From Acanthacorydalis orientalis (lineage: Eukaryota > Arthropoda > Insecta > Megaloptera > Corydalidae), in NCBI GenBank assembly GCA_034766995.1, contig CM068315.1, positions 14,391,010 through 14,455,009 on the forward strand: 64,000 nt of DNA, written 5' to 3'. The first letter of the stretch is position 1. Every line of letters begins with the position of its first letter. Under the pieces are notes generated by a model that was not told where the DNA came from, searched no databases, and worked only from the letters and a program-made list of their open reading frames with translations. Positions 11,260 through 23,400 of this stretch are shown here, in pieces. Both the position numbers and the translations under genes were made by a program.

Positions 11260-12013
11260 TCAGTCCGAATGTCCACCTATTACTTGTCTTACAGCATTCA
11301 TTTCTTCTTTGCTAAGAGGATTTAATGTAAGTCCTGGTACAGGTGGTTGATGCTCTAAGTCTCTTAATTGATTTATTTTTATTTTCAGATCACTTCTTAA
11401 TATATTTATTCTAGATTCAATTTTTGTTTGATCTAAAATGAATAATTAAGGTCTAATTATAGTTATTTGCATTTACACATGTGATTCTGTTGATTTTTGA
11501 TCAGCTACGTGTTTATCCTCATCTATTAGTTTCATATTCTATTTCTATTAGTCATTATCATTTCTATTAGTACCATCCGCAGGTAGATGTTGAAAACTTA
11601 TTGAAGTTTTTAACATCTACTTCTGGAAGGTACTCGTGTCAAAACTAATAATGTAGAATAGAAAGCTGATCCAAAACAACAAAGATCAACAGGATGATGA
11701 ACGATTAAGGTTATATACCCTCGTCAGAGAAACAACTTTTTTCCAGGCTATGAAAAATTGATGACTGTACTTTTCAAAAAATATACCTGCCTTTTGTAAT
11801 AATATCTATGGAATCTTTTTTACTTGTTTTGATAAAAACACAGCCGACGAATAAAAACGTCTTTTTCTGCGAAGTTTGTTGAATCGCTCTTAAAGCTTCC
11901 CTGTTTTTATTCTGACGTTTACTTAACTCTATTATTTCGTGTCTAGCAGCCAAAATTTCTTCAGCCAACTTTTCAACTTCTTGAAAATAAGTTGTGCATT
12001 TCGTAAATGCCAT
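11260..12013 (-). CDS. PDRG1: p53 and DNA damage-regulated protein 1 (prefoldin-like subunit)
   Basis: Beta-type prefoldin-like subunit; in the family it belongs to the R2TP/URI prefoldin-like complex that helps assemble RNA polymerases and PIKKs. Exon 1 is 11791-12013 and exon 2 is 11260-11432, giving 131 aa (human 133). The N-terminal helix has QEVEKLAEEILAARHEIIELS and the shared NREALRAIQ motif. The central strands have FLFVGCVFIKTSK. The C-terminal helix runs KIESRINILRSDLKIKINQLRDLE and ends in the family signature GLTLNPLSKEEMNAVRQVI. The intron has a GC donor (AAAAG|GCAGGT); the nearby GT donor four bases on would give a premature stop. With the GC donor the join reads ITKDQTK, matching the family's KDQ. 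A MITE-like palindrome fills much of the intron. The start codon is 249 bp from POLB, head to head. Confidence 0.92.
11486..11693. mobile_element. MITE-like inverted-repeat element inside the PDRG1 intron
   Basis: The left arm starts TGTTGATTTTTGATCAGC and the right arm ends GCTGATCC...AAAGATCAACAG, its imperfect reverse complement. A second paired block sits inside (TATTCTATTTC on the left and GTAGAATAGAAA on the right). A central hairpin at 11583-11620 pairs GTAGATGTTGAAAACT with AGTTTTTAACATCTAC, with one mismatch. The element has no coding capacity and no target duplication was identified with confidence. Its length (about 210 bp) and structure fit a non-autonomous DNA transposon. Confidence 0.6.
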
Positions 12014-12262
12014 TTCTGTACAAAGGAATGAAATACTTTAACTGATTTGGCACTTTTAAATTTTAATATTTTTTTTACTGCAATAAAATGCGTTAATATT
12101 TTATAATGCCATGGTATGGTTAACAAATTAACCTCTTCCTTTAATTTCAAAATTGACAGTCGAATAAAATGAATATAACCTCACTTTTTGCATTTTTTTA
12201 GTTTTCATTTACAAAATGTACATTTTATTAAATTGATAATAATTTGAATTTTTAATATCAAA
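12014..12262. promoter_or_regulatory. Short shared PDRG1/POLB promoter region
   Basis: PDRG1 starts leftwards at 12013 and POLB rightwards at 12263, so both promoters must lie in these 249 bp unless an unseen 5' UTR intron exists. No TATA box can be distinguished from the AT-rich background. Such short head-to-head spacing usually means a bidirectional promoter; here it pairs a DNA repair polymerase with a gene named for its DNA damage response. Confidence 0.5.
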
Positions 12263-13786
12263 ATGAGTAAAAGAAAAGCTCCAGATGATAATCCAAATAA
12301 CGACCTGTGTGATTTTTTAACAGGTTATTTTTTTAAACACTTTCTAATAGATGAAAAACTGTTGACATTTATTTTTCTAGAATTAGCAAATTATGAACGA
12401 AACATCAACCGTAATATTTATAAATATAATGCATATCGAAAAGCAGCAAGTGTGTTAGGATCTCTTCCGAGCCGAATACAAAGCGGAAAGGAAGCACGAA
12501 ACTTAAACGGTATCGGTGACAAAATTGCAAAAAAAATCGACGAATTTTTAGAAACGGGAAAACTACAGAAACTTGAAAAGGTTTACACAAAAATTACGTC
12601 ACGATATGTTGTATATATTGTGTGTTATGAAAATATTTGCAGATACATAAAGATGAAACGACTACTGCTGTAAATCTTTTAACTCGGGTATCAGGAATAG
12701 GTCCTGTGAAAGCAAAGAAATTTGTTGACGATGGGATTAAAACCATAGAAGATTTAGAAAAGAATAAATCATTATTAAATCATCATCAGTTGATTGGTCT
12801 CAGGTAGAATCAAAGATAGATGAAAAAGTCATTCGATAAAAAAATATATCTACTTTACAAATTTGTTTTTAGATACTTTAATGATTTTGAACAAAAAATC
12901 CCACGCGACGAAATAGTAGATATTGAAAATTTAATTCGATCTATAGTTCATTCAAAATTAGATTCCAAATACATAATAACTATTTGCGGAAGTTACAGGT
13001 GATAATATTTCAATTTAAATGAAATCTAACAGAGTTTATTAAAAATTTTAAATTAAATCTGATCAAATAAAGTATTTTAATCGATATGTGTGACTGTACA
13101 TTCAGAATATTTTTTTCAGACGGGGAAAAAATTTTAGTGGAGATATCGACGTACTTCTAACACACCCAAACTATAACGATTCTAATGTTAGTAAAGATCT
13201 GAAAACTAAATTGTTAAAGGAAGTTATCGACCTTTTAATAGACAAAAAACTTATAACTGAAACTATGTCAATGGGAGATAATAAATTTATGGTATGTTTG
13301 AATATTTTTATAATTTTGTATTCGATCTGACCTTTTTCTATAACTAATGGATTTTTGTTTGTTATAAATTGATATCACAATTTCTTTTATATAGTTTGTT
13401 GATAATTTATGTACATATTTATTTTTTCAGGGTGTATGTAAATATAAAGACAATCCTAGCCGTAGATTAGACATTAGATTGACTCCAAAATCACAATACT
13501 ATTGTAGTATTTTATATTTCACTGGTAGTGATTTGTTTAATAAAACAATGCGAGCTCACGCTCTTGAAAATGGATTTACGCTTAACGAATATTCATTAAG
13601 ACCTGTTGGATCTACAGGTGATTTTTTAAATGATTTTAGAAAAAAATAACTTTTTTTTTTAATTTGAAGTTATTCGTATGTACTTTTATAGGTGTACCAG
13701 GAGAACCAGTGGAAATAACAAGTGAAGAAGATATTTTTGACTATATTAATTTTGAATATAAATCACCAGAAAATAGAAATGTGTAA
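12263..13786 (+). CDS. POLB: DNA polymerase beta
   Basis: X-family polymerase of base excision repair: fills short gaps and removes the 5' deoxyribose phosphate. Seven exons (12263-12323, 12381-12580, 12643-12803, 12873-12998, 13120-13291, 13431-13617, 13692-13786) join in frame to 333 aa (human 335). The 8-kDa lyase domain covers residues 1-88. It has [13 protein letters not shown], the helix-hairpin-helix [13 protein letters not shown], and Lys72 at the same position as the Schiff-base lysine of the human enzyme. A second HhH follows ([19 protein letters not shown]). The palm carries GSYRRG and [10 protein letters not shown] (metal-binding Asp191 and Asp193) and RLDIRL (Asp254). The nucleotide-binding [16 protein letters not shown] and the C-terminal GVPGEPVEI...[10 protein letters not shown] are intact. 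The gene looks fully functional. Introns are 60-140 bp. Confidence 0.98.
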
Positions 13787-14003
13787 ACATTAATATCATG
13801 TAATAAAAAAATGAATGTTGTATTAAATAATTGTTTTATTTATTTCATAAATTATTTATGTATAAAAATATTATAAAATATATTGATTGAATGACTGTTT
13901 TTAATTTTAAGTATAATTTTATATTAAAACAATTCAACTAATTTCCTTACACTAAGCTAGACGCTATTTTTAATCATAGAAAGTGTATGGGAAAATACAT
14001 TCA

Positions 14004-15065
14004 TTACTCATTCGAGTTATTGTATAAAATCTTTTCTTTCAAATCGAGTAATTCATTCACAAGTGCTTTATTATTTCGCTCTAATTTAGAAATGACTTTA
14101 CGATACATATCTTCATTCTTCTGATACTCCAACAGTTTGACAGCTGTGATTTTATCAAATGATTTATACGCACCTACAAATACAATAGAAAAGCATAAAA
14201 GTGTCTTTATATACAAACTTATCGATTTAAAAGGAGTACCATCTAATCCTTCTTTTAACTTTTTGGTGTAATCTTCAGATAAAGCTTTTTTTTCATTTAT
14301 ACTGTGCAGTAATTGGTTTTCTTTATGGCACAATCGTTTCTGTAATAATTTTTTTTCCACTTTAGCACTATTAACGACTCTTTTCCCATCTTCTAAGTGA
14401 GATGTCACTTTGAATATTTCAGTCTCGAGTAAATTTATTTTTTTTGATTTATTTTCGATTTCTTTTTTTAATGCCATGATTTCATCCTAATCAAAAGATA
14501 CTTTTTTGAATTTCGTAATATTTTTCTGTATTATTAAGAATATAATATTAAAAAAATTGATTTGATAAATAAATCAATCCATGAATAAGATAATTAACTT
14601 ACATTCAATTTCTCAATACTTTTCTTATAACAAATACTTTCACAGTTAGCACTTGTTAATTTCTGTTGGGTACTTTTATAAAGTTTCAATAATTCAAGAG
14701 AACTATTTACAATTTCATATAAAACAACTTTTTGTTCTTCAATGTCATTTACATCGTAATTCCAGTTAAATGTAGGTAAATTCAAAGTATCAAAAGACTT
14801 AAAAAAGTACATTATATTAAAAAAAAAATTATTATCAAATATAAATAAAAAAGTAAAATTTTCAAATATTCCTGGCAGTCATCAATTAACATAAGTTATA
14901 TAAAATCATTTTTTGTACCTCTGATAAAACTTTCATGGATGATTTTAAATTCTCCGAATTATATGTGATTTTTGACGGAGATCTGTCCCTCTGAGCTTTC
15001 AGAATATTATTTAATTCCGTATTTATATCGTCCATTGTAAAATCGTTATCATTATTTAGATTCAT
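14004..15065 (-). CDS. SSX2IP: Coiled-coil protein of the SSX2IP/ADIP (afadin- and alpha-actinin-binding) family
   Basis: Exons 14919-15065, 14603-14797, 14240-14486 and 14004-14173 join in frame to 252 aa. The first about 50 residues are polar. Residues 50-115 contain an LNLPTFNWNYD segment followed by a helix with NSSLELLKLYKSTQQKL. This resembles the ADIP N-terminal block (short acidic linker, then a leucine-rich NELLQLH-type helix). From about 116 the protein is coiled coil (ALKKEIENKSKKINLLETEI, then KRLCHKENQLLHSINEKK). It ends with NEDMYRKVISKLERNNKALVNELLDLKEKI, like the family's NEDEMYR...ENAELKK block. In vertebrates SSX2IP acts at centriolar satellites and adherens junctions. It is much shorter than human SSX2IP (about 614 aa), since the C-terminal half is missing. 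A generic coiled-coil protein cannot be excluded. Confidence 0.6.
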
Positions 15066-16146
15066 TATTATACTACTATTAGAGAAAAAATTTGTCTCGT
15101 ATAAAGAGTATTAATAGTTTTTATTTCAAATAAATGTAGTACTTTTATGTTAACACGAGCAATCGAATAAAAAATAAATAGAAAATGATTTTGAAAATTG
15201 TCTATATGTTATAAATACACCAGAAGTTAGTTCAGAACGTTAGGAACGCTCTATACTGTTGCTATATTTACACTTATTACACTATTAACACTTTCGTAGC
15301 CGATCATTTTTTCAAACACTTAAAAATGAAATCCGCTTGAAATAAAATAAATCTGAACTGGTTGCAGGAGGATTCTGTCATTGAGATAAGAATAAAAATT
15401 GTAAACTTTGTTGTGAAATAGGCGAGTAACTACTTATTATTTGAAATCAAAAAAAAACGGGTTATAAATTCACATACAGAAAATATGTAAATAACAAAAT
15501 ATTTTAAAATTTATTAATGTCTTTTTGATGATTAAAGTGTTTCTTTCTCCAGAAAGAAATAATGTGTTTAATTACAATATTGTTTTTGGAACAGTAGCTA
15601 AATTAATTTTTATAAATGGATTTTTTCTTTTTTACAACCCACAAAAATGGATTATTCATAATTAATTGATTATTCGAACAATGTCTGATATGCGTTTTGA
15701 TAGCAATTTGATCATTCTTAAATCAACTATTAATTATTAAACAATTTGACTAAAAAAAAAGCTTCGTATGGTTTGCTAGGTTTATAAAAATTCATTTAAC
15801 AAAGAAACGTCCAAATTTAATCAGCAGAACAGGATAATTCTTTATAAGGACAATGCACGATCTTACACAACAGAAGTTGAAATAAGAGCTTTTATCTTAC
15901 AGTTCATTAGATATTGCACTTACAAATTATAATCTCATCAGATCTTTTAACCCATTAAACGCTGCTGTTTCGTATACACAACATTCATTTTCGAAATTTC
16001 TCTGCTAAAAATAATTTTCTTTTAAACTTTTTTATATAACAGTAAATATTGGTTCAATAGTAATAAAACTATATTATTAATTTTTTCGATTTTTGCGAAA
16101 GTGAGAAAAAAATCGGAATAGATATAAACTTTTCAAAAGCCAGACC

Positions 16147-16230
<84 letters not shown>

Positions 16231-18692
16231 GTAAAAAGTGTAACGTTTTTCTACACTCGAAATGTTTTAGCAACTGTCATGACATTTGATTCGGATTTTA
16301 ATAAAATAAATGAATTTAAAATTTAAAACAGACTAGTTTTTATTGACTTTTGATTTTTTTGACAATGCTAACATTAATCTCCGCTATTGCGTGCACAAAA
16401 CATCTCACCGCGTTAACTTTTTTCTTTCTACCGCTAAATTAATTAGAAGGGACCTAGAATTAAACTATGTTAAGCGTTTTCGAAAATTCTTACGACTTTA
16501 ACTAGCGAGGTTTAATGGGTTAAACATTCTTTAAGAGATATAGTTATATATTGGACAAATAAAAATTCATTTTCAAAAAAGGATTCTTTTTCAGGCCACA
16601 GATCAGAAAAAAAATTCTGGTCACAAATTGAAATGTGCATAAGCAACAATTAATGATTAATAATTATTTATTGAATATTTTTGTCCAGTAAAATAATTTA
16701 TTTGTGAAACTGATTCTAGTCACAGTGTCAAAACTGTATTGTGAAAAAATAATAATCAAAATTTAAAAATGTTACTAGAATCCATTTGTTTCATTAATAA
16801 ACGAATTTGTTGGGTGTGATGTTTTTTTATAATGAAATGTTATGTTACTAAAAATAATAGTTTCATTTCGGCCCCTTTAATACGTACACATATCAGTTAA
16901 ATTATACCACAAGAAATCATATCGATAATTTCATCATTTTTTTATCGAATAAGTCACAGAACAGTTTAATTTTCGATTAAAATATTCATCGACTTTAACG
17001 TGAACAAGCCACGTACACGATAAAAAAACGAACATTTGTCTTCTGATCGCAACAATTTACACCGTGTGTTTTATAGAACGGTTAACGATATAATTTTTCA
17101 GCTGAACAGCACATCATTAAATATTGAAACGGGTTGAAAATTACTCTTGACAGCGTGTTTATTATGACAAGCTGTCAACAGTTTTATCACGCGTATAAAT
17201 TTATTTTCACACAGAAGATTGTTGGCATGGGCGTCACGAAACAATCAGTTCTTACATCGAAAGAAATTTTATTTCCTTGATCATGGATCTAATCATCTGT
17301 TGGCCTGTTGGTTTCATTCTAAAAATTTCGAATGGAAGATTAAGAAAAATGAAAATGTTTTTTATATAGATGTATCTCCTGTAGAGTAAATAAGTAAAAT
17401 AAAGATAGAAATATTAAAATTTAATGTATATGAATAACTAAATAATCTTGTCAGGTATTTGTCGAAAATTTGAGTCAATATTTGCAAGACAGATAAGAAT
17501 AAATCAAATACCCATTAAGTTACAAAATATAACAGCATCTAAAAAACATTTTTTGTTGAGCGAGACAAAGATGTGACATTTCGTTAGAAGTCATATATCG
17601 CTTTTTGTCTAAGTGAATAATTTGTATATGCAGCACTGGATTTAATTTTATTCTAAATAAAAATATTTTCATAGATGCTACATTAAAAAAAATGAAAAGT
17701 TTAATGACTATTTGGGATGTTATTATTGTTCATGCGAGTAATTTTCTAGGAAAAAAATAATTCAAACACCTAGTAAAGCAACGTTTTATTGGTCTGGCAT
17801 GTAAATATGAGCAGTCATGCTTTAGAAGTTTTATTTGAGGCTAAAACGGTAAACATTGATTGGCACAGCTTCAAATTGTTCATGCAGACCAATCAAAATG
17901 CAGTATTTTTAGTACCATGTGCTCAGGGTAACACGATTGGATATTGGCTTTAAAATTTGATTGGAATTCAACATAAGACAAAGAAAAGATAGCATAAATG
18001 AGAAAGAGAAAGGTAGAGTTAGACATCTAGCAGAAAACTAGTTTTGTTTAAATTTCTCAGCTGTCTCTGATATTGTCGTGCTTTCGCATTCAAGTTCGAG
18101 AACCGCGCAACAATCAAATTTCATAATTATAATTAATTTCTTTAAAACGGTTTAGTGAATATTATTGCAGCTTTTAGTACTTTTATCATGTTTATAAATT
18201 ATTCATACGAAAAATATAAGATAGCTGGTGATCTTTTTTCAATATTGTTTTCGCTATTACATTCGATAATTTGATATTTCCTCATAAAAACACACATGAA
18301 AGTATTGCAAATTAAAATATTAATTACTTGACAACCATTTAGTGAAGTGATTCCAAGTTTTACAAACATATTCGGAATGAAAGAGAGAATTCAATTATAA
18401 ATGAATAAATATTTGGAGTTTTAGAGGGCGTTGATTAGCTTTACAAATGTTTACCGATTATTATTTTTAGAAGTGAACAGTGCTCATAAATGGATTAAAA
18501 ATGTCTATTTTACCCAGACACATTTAGATTTCATTCTATTAATTCATACATAACCAAATTGAATCGATTGCGATAACTGTATTTTGTTTTAATCGAACTG
18601 AATACCTTTTTTGCAAAGCATTTCACTAATGAGTTTCTAAGAAATCGTTGAATTGTGTTTATTCACAGTTCAGACGAATGAATATTATATAC
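15066..18692. other. Gene-free AT-rich region
   Basis: This is about 3.6 kb without a supported gene. It holds a (TA)n tract at 16159-16222 and dispersed family A copies near 15690-15780 and 16630-16770. A short inverted repeat at about 17783-17905 pairs ATTGGTCTGGCATG with CATGCAGACCAAT. The SSX2IP promoter should lie in the first few hundred bases. The rest shows scattered stop codons in all frames. Confidence 0.55.
16159..16222. repeat. (TA)n microsatellite
   Basis: Uninterrupted TA run of about 64 bp preceded by four CATA units. Confidence 0.95.
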
Positions 18693-19323
18693 TAGGGGCG
18701 GGCAACTCCTTCGATAATAAGAGCCACGTATAATACTTTTCATACATTTTTGAATGTTCAAGAGCCGCAGAAAATATAATTTTAAAATTGTATTTATTAG
18801 GTTGGTAAAAAAGAATTGCGGTTTACGACCTTCAAATTCATATACAAAACCACAATTATCTTCCTACCGTCCTAATATAAATAACAAAAAAATACAACTA
18901 TATCATAGTCCTACTCATCAAAGCTGAATATGTTTAATCTCTACTCGTTGAAGACTTTGTGACTGAGCCTTCATTTTTGCAATTAAAAGTTACCGAGACC
19001 GTGTTAAAAGTTGCATTTTTAAAGATATTTTTCTCAAAAATTTACACGGTAACCCATTCCAAATTTGGTTTTATTACATTCAGCAAGTCTTAATTAACAA
19101 ACCTGTTTAGTTTCATATCTTTTTTAAGGATTGTCCCTAACCGTAGATCCACCTTAAACAGCAGTTTGGACATAATGGATGTGGATGTTTGAAAAGATAA
19201 AGTGATATAAAATATTTTAATATTGGTACATACTATACTACTATAGATTATAAATATAAAAGTTTAGGAAAAATGGCAATTAAACCTAATATTGTCTCGG
19301 GAGCCGTAGTTTGCCCACCCTTG
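18693..19323. mobile_element. Non-autonomous hAT-type element with 8-bp target duplication
   Basis: The 631-bp element is flanked by the perfect direct repeat TTATATAC at 18685-18692 and 19324-19331, the 8-bp duplication typical of hAT transposons. The left end reads TAGGGGCGGGCAACTC...GAGCC. The right end, reverse complemented, reads CAAGGGTGGGCAAACTACGG. These are imperfect terminal inverted repeats of the known hAT form C(A/T)RGGGTGGGCAAACTACGG. No transposase frame is present. A second small element is nested inside at 18797-18875. Confidence 0.82.
18797..18875. mobile_element. 79-bp mini-mariner nested in the hAT element
   Basis: The left end TTAGGTTGGTAAAAAAG pairs with the reverse complement of the right end (TTAGGACGGTAGGAAG). 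Both continue into ATTG(C/T)GGTTT, so the element is almost entirely inverted repeat. It is flanked by TA on both sides (18795-18796 and 18876-18877), the mariner target. TTAGGTTGG is the classic mariner terminus. The nesting shows that this insertion is younger than the hAT insertion. Confidence 0.7.
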
Positions 19324-19830
19324 TTATATACAGTGTATATCATATATTTAATATATAAATTTATTTCGTCTGATATTTTATTAAATTAGATTTGTTCACT
19401 TTGAAGTAAACAATAAGAGAATAACACGATATTTGATTGATGACCGAATTTTCTGTATCTTGGTGCTGTAAAGATGGTGTTTAGCAACAATCAAAAATAA
19501 TTAATAATGATTTATTGAACACATTCTGACTAATATTTTTTGTGTGATTTGTGGGGTGAAAATAGGATTCGGAAAAATCTGCTGGGAATAAGAGCTCTCA
19601 ATGAAATCAACGCAGAGTGCGCCAATGAAAAAGTTCTGTGTTGGCAAACAATTTACTGACATTTAACTTTCACGTCTGGACATAATTCACTAATTAAAAG
19701 TTTATTTGTATCGATTTTAACATAAAAAGTAGTAGTTTAGTGAAACGTATATATTTTTCGACTTATCGTGCACACAAATCACTCAATGTCGACTTTACAT
19801 CCGACCTGGTCAATTACATAGGAAGGTAAT

Positions 19831-20364
19831 ATGTCATTAATAAAATTATTATTATGGTCCCTGATAAAGCTATCATCATGTCTGTCGCAACTCGAGAAGA
19901 AATCGCTCGACGTGGACGAGAGCGTCGAACTCGTCACTAGAGTGGAAATGGTCAGCGGTTTTCTCGACAATTTCCAGTACAATTCAGTGTTGGTACACTA
20001 CGATTTCGAGAATAAGCCCTTCACAGACACGTTCATTAATCTCAGGTATTGTTTGTTCATTTATTCGACATAAAGATGTGTTCATTCAGGTTTTTGGACG
20101 AGGATAATCTTTTTTTTTAAAAAAAGAAAACCATTATGTATTGGCAGGACTTCCAAGTCCCATAAATAAAAACTGAAATTAAATAATCAATGATCCATCA
20201 TTCACCTTACGTATTTCTACGACCGAAATGAAAAAAATGTTTGAAAATTTTTATATTTTTAAAAAAATATTTTTTTTGTATTTTCGAACGCTACTGCTTT
20301 TTACAATAAAAATTACATTGTTCCATTTTTGTATTTTAATTAATTCAATAAATAAAATGGGGGT

Positions 20365-20410
<46 letters not shown>

Positions 20411-23400
20411 AAACCAGAGGAGTTTACGTAGAATTACGGCGGGTTAGAAAAATGAAAATGTTTCAAATTGTTTAAAAAAATACACAATTTCATCCTTTCA
20501 GATGGGGTCAAAGCATTTTTTTAAACTATGTTTCTCCTCTTTACATTTTCTGTGGTTTCTTACGCGTTCTGCAACAGTTTTTCTGAGCATCTTGAATTTT
20601 GGAGATGTTGACAAATTTGATAGTTTAATTTCTGAAATTTTTAAAAATTAAAAAATGAATGTGTGCTCTTCTTACAGAGTTTTGAAAGCTCTATCCACAG
20701 ATATTTTAGTTTTTATTTTACTATAGTTTCCTAGATATTCACCTCTCAATGCTGACACGTGAAACCCGATTTCAAATTTTCAAGGTCATAACTTGTAATC
20801 TAATTAATGGATTTTTATAAATGAAGTATTTTTAGGTTTCGAAGTCCTTTAGCTGTTAAATATGTGAATGATGTGAATTGGTTGAACGGTTTTGGCGTAC
20901 TGAGCTCGAACTTGCGTTACAGCACTTGGTAACGCTTCCACCACTAACATGACACCCCGCTCAATGAAACATTAGACGCAATTCTACGTCAAAAGGGATT
21001 AAAGTATTTCGAATATCAGAAGAAACCAATCAAATTTGAAACACCTAAATTTTGTAAATGTTACAAGAAGTTGTTAGAAACATCAGTGACAGTTTTGAGT
21101 CCTAAACTTAAATTTATAAATTATTTTTGTTTTCACTGACGATTATTTCGGTTAGAATTATTAACATTGTTATTAATTATCTGCGAAATAAATTCAAATA
21201 TGAATATACCACGATTTTAACTTGACGAAGGCATGAGAAACTACTATGCTACTCGACCACTAAAGCTACAAAGTAATTGATATTCAATTTCCAGCGAGAA
21301 GCTCACGACTCATGGTTCATTCAGTTAAATTGTGCATGGTTTAGAGCTTTGTTATATTTTAAGATGCAATATCACAGGACCATAGAATTCCATCCATGAT
21401 GAACGCGGACTCTAGTAGTCTAAACTATGCTATTAAGTTGAAACTTTTTTAAATTTAAATCTTAGTATTTATTCACACAAAATAAATGATATTTAAATAT
21501 GAATAAAAATTCCAAATGTCCATAACTTTTATGATAATTATGGATGTGCAGTTTCACAAATGATTCAATAATTGATCCTTTCTCATTCTGTGCGAAAAAT
21601 GGCTTCACAGTATTAGACGCTAAAACTGGGAATATCATGAACTATGAAGATTTGTGGTACAAATATTACAAAGTTGGTTATTTGTTTCTATTGAACGTGA
21701 AGCATTGGCAATAAATGACAATACCCTTCTCGTTCATAAATTAATTCAATTTTCACTAAAAAAATGTATAAAAAAATCTAGTCTAAAATGTCTACTAAAT
21801 CATCATTGATTACAGCTTGAGCGCATTTCGATGTGCGATGCCATCATAGCTAGTGACAAGGTACAGAAATATCTTTTTTTTATACCTTGGCGCTATGAAA
21901 ATGACAACATCGCCATTGAAATCCGCATTAACAACAATCAAAAATGATCAGTAAGATTTATTGAATATTTTTGACCTGAAAAAATGTATTTGGTTTGTGG
22001 GATGAAAATGAATTAATTTATGAAAGGTTATTTCTACTATTTAATCCGGCATGTATTATAGATTTGTGTTTATTTCCTCAGATATTGCAAGATGAAGAAA
22101 ATGGAAAATTTAATCACATACCAGTGGGGCGCCGAGTCGTCGAATTCAGAAAACAAGGTCGACGGCAAGGCATACATCCATATTGTAATCACAAAAGATC
22201 CGACGGTGACGCAGCAATTCTACGACCAGTACACGAACTTGAAATCCGTCGACACGGTCCTGTTCGTGCTGCACGACGTGGTCCTGACAGAGTTCTACGG
22301 CTCACTGTGGGTCTCGCTGAACCTCGAAAACGCTGGGAACGTGTTCATTTACGATGTGATCAACGCCCAGTCGACGAAACTGTCGAGGCTGTGCATCTTC
22401 TGCACGGTGCCGTATCCCGAAATCGAGGTCGTTAAGCCGATTTCCAGCGATAATAACACCGATACGTACGACCCGGTACTATTCGTGCCACAGAAGTTCA
22501 CCAACATGTACGGGCACAGGTTTAATGTCGGCATCAAGGAATTCATGCCGTTCTGCTGGTGTAAAAAAGATAGATCGATGACGTATAAGGGACGGACCGT
22601 TCGGAAATGTTTGGACGTGCGTGGTGTCGAAGGTAGGCTCGTCCAAGTGATGGGAAAGAAACTAAATTTCACGTATAATTTAATCGGGGATCCGCAGAAG
22701 ACGTTCGGAGGGTTTGTCAACGACGTGATCAGAAAAGATGTCGATTGGGTAGCAGGTAATTCAAATACAGTGAAATATTACGTTGAGTCATTAGTTTTTG
22801 CGTTTTTTCTAGTACTATTTTCAACAATTTGTTGTAAATAACTTGTTTTTGTCTACTCTTCAACGCTCATACGATCCACAGAAAAAATAACGTGTGAAGT
22901 CCTCGTGTGTGATATATCATCCATATGATTTTTCAAAGGTAAATTATTAAAATACTTCAGATTTTCATTAGTTATTTAATGCTATTACATTTACACTCTT
23001 TACAATTATCGCAAAAATATATGGCAATTTTTATTCTGACAACACATATATTTTTTATAATTTTCACATACTGAATATGTTTTACGGTCTTTTCCGACAC
23101 ATATTTGACACCAACCTCCTGAAGATATTTTTTCACACTAAATTTTTCTGTTGAAGTGGATGGTTCTGAAAAGTATTCAGATACATTAGCATCTTGCTGA
23201 AGGCTTTTAATAAGGTGAAGTGATGCACTACCGCGTGGTTTCTTCGGTCATCACAGCATTTCTTCATACACTAACTGAGATCTAAGTTCTTCCAGAAACA
23301 AGCCTTAGAAATAGTTTATTTTTATTCCAAGTACGTTCTGTTTGTAAGCACAGAACATAAGCGTTGACCACAAATATGTTGATTATATTGAAAAATAAAC

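Noticed and set aside
11782..11790. GT donor (GGCAG|GTATAT) for the PDRG1 intron
   Set aside because: Using it gives a stop codon shortly after the junction and breaks the conserved KDQ region; the GC donor keeps the frame.
21995..22435. 146-codon plus-strand frame overlapping receptor exon 2
   Set aside because: Arg-rich out-of-frame shadow of the receptor exon; its start lies in a family A repeat.
22349..22720. 123-codon antisense frame
   Set aside because: It is the shadow of receptor exon 2, whose sense translation has family motifs.
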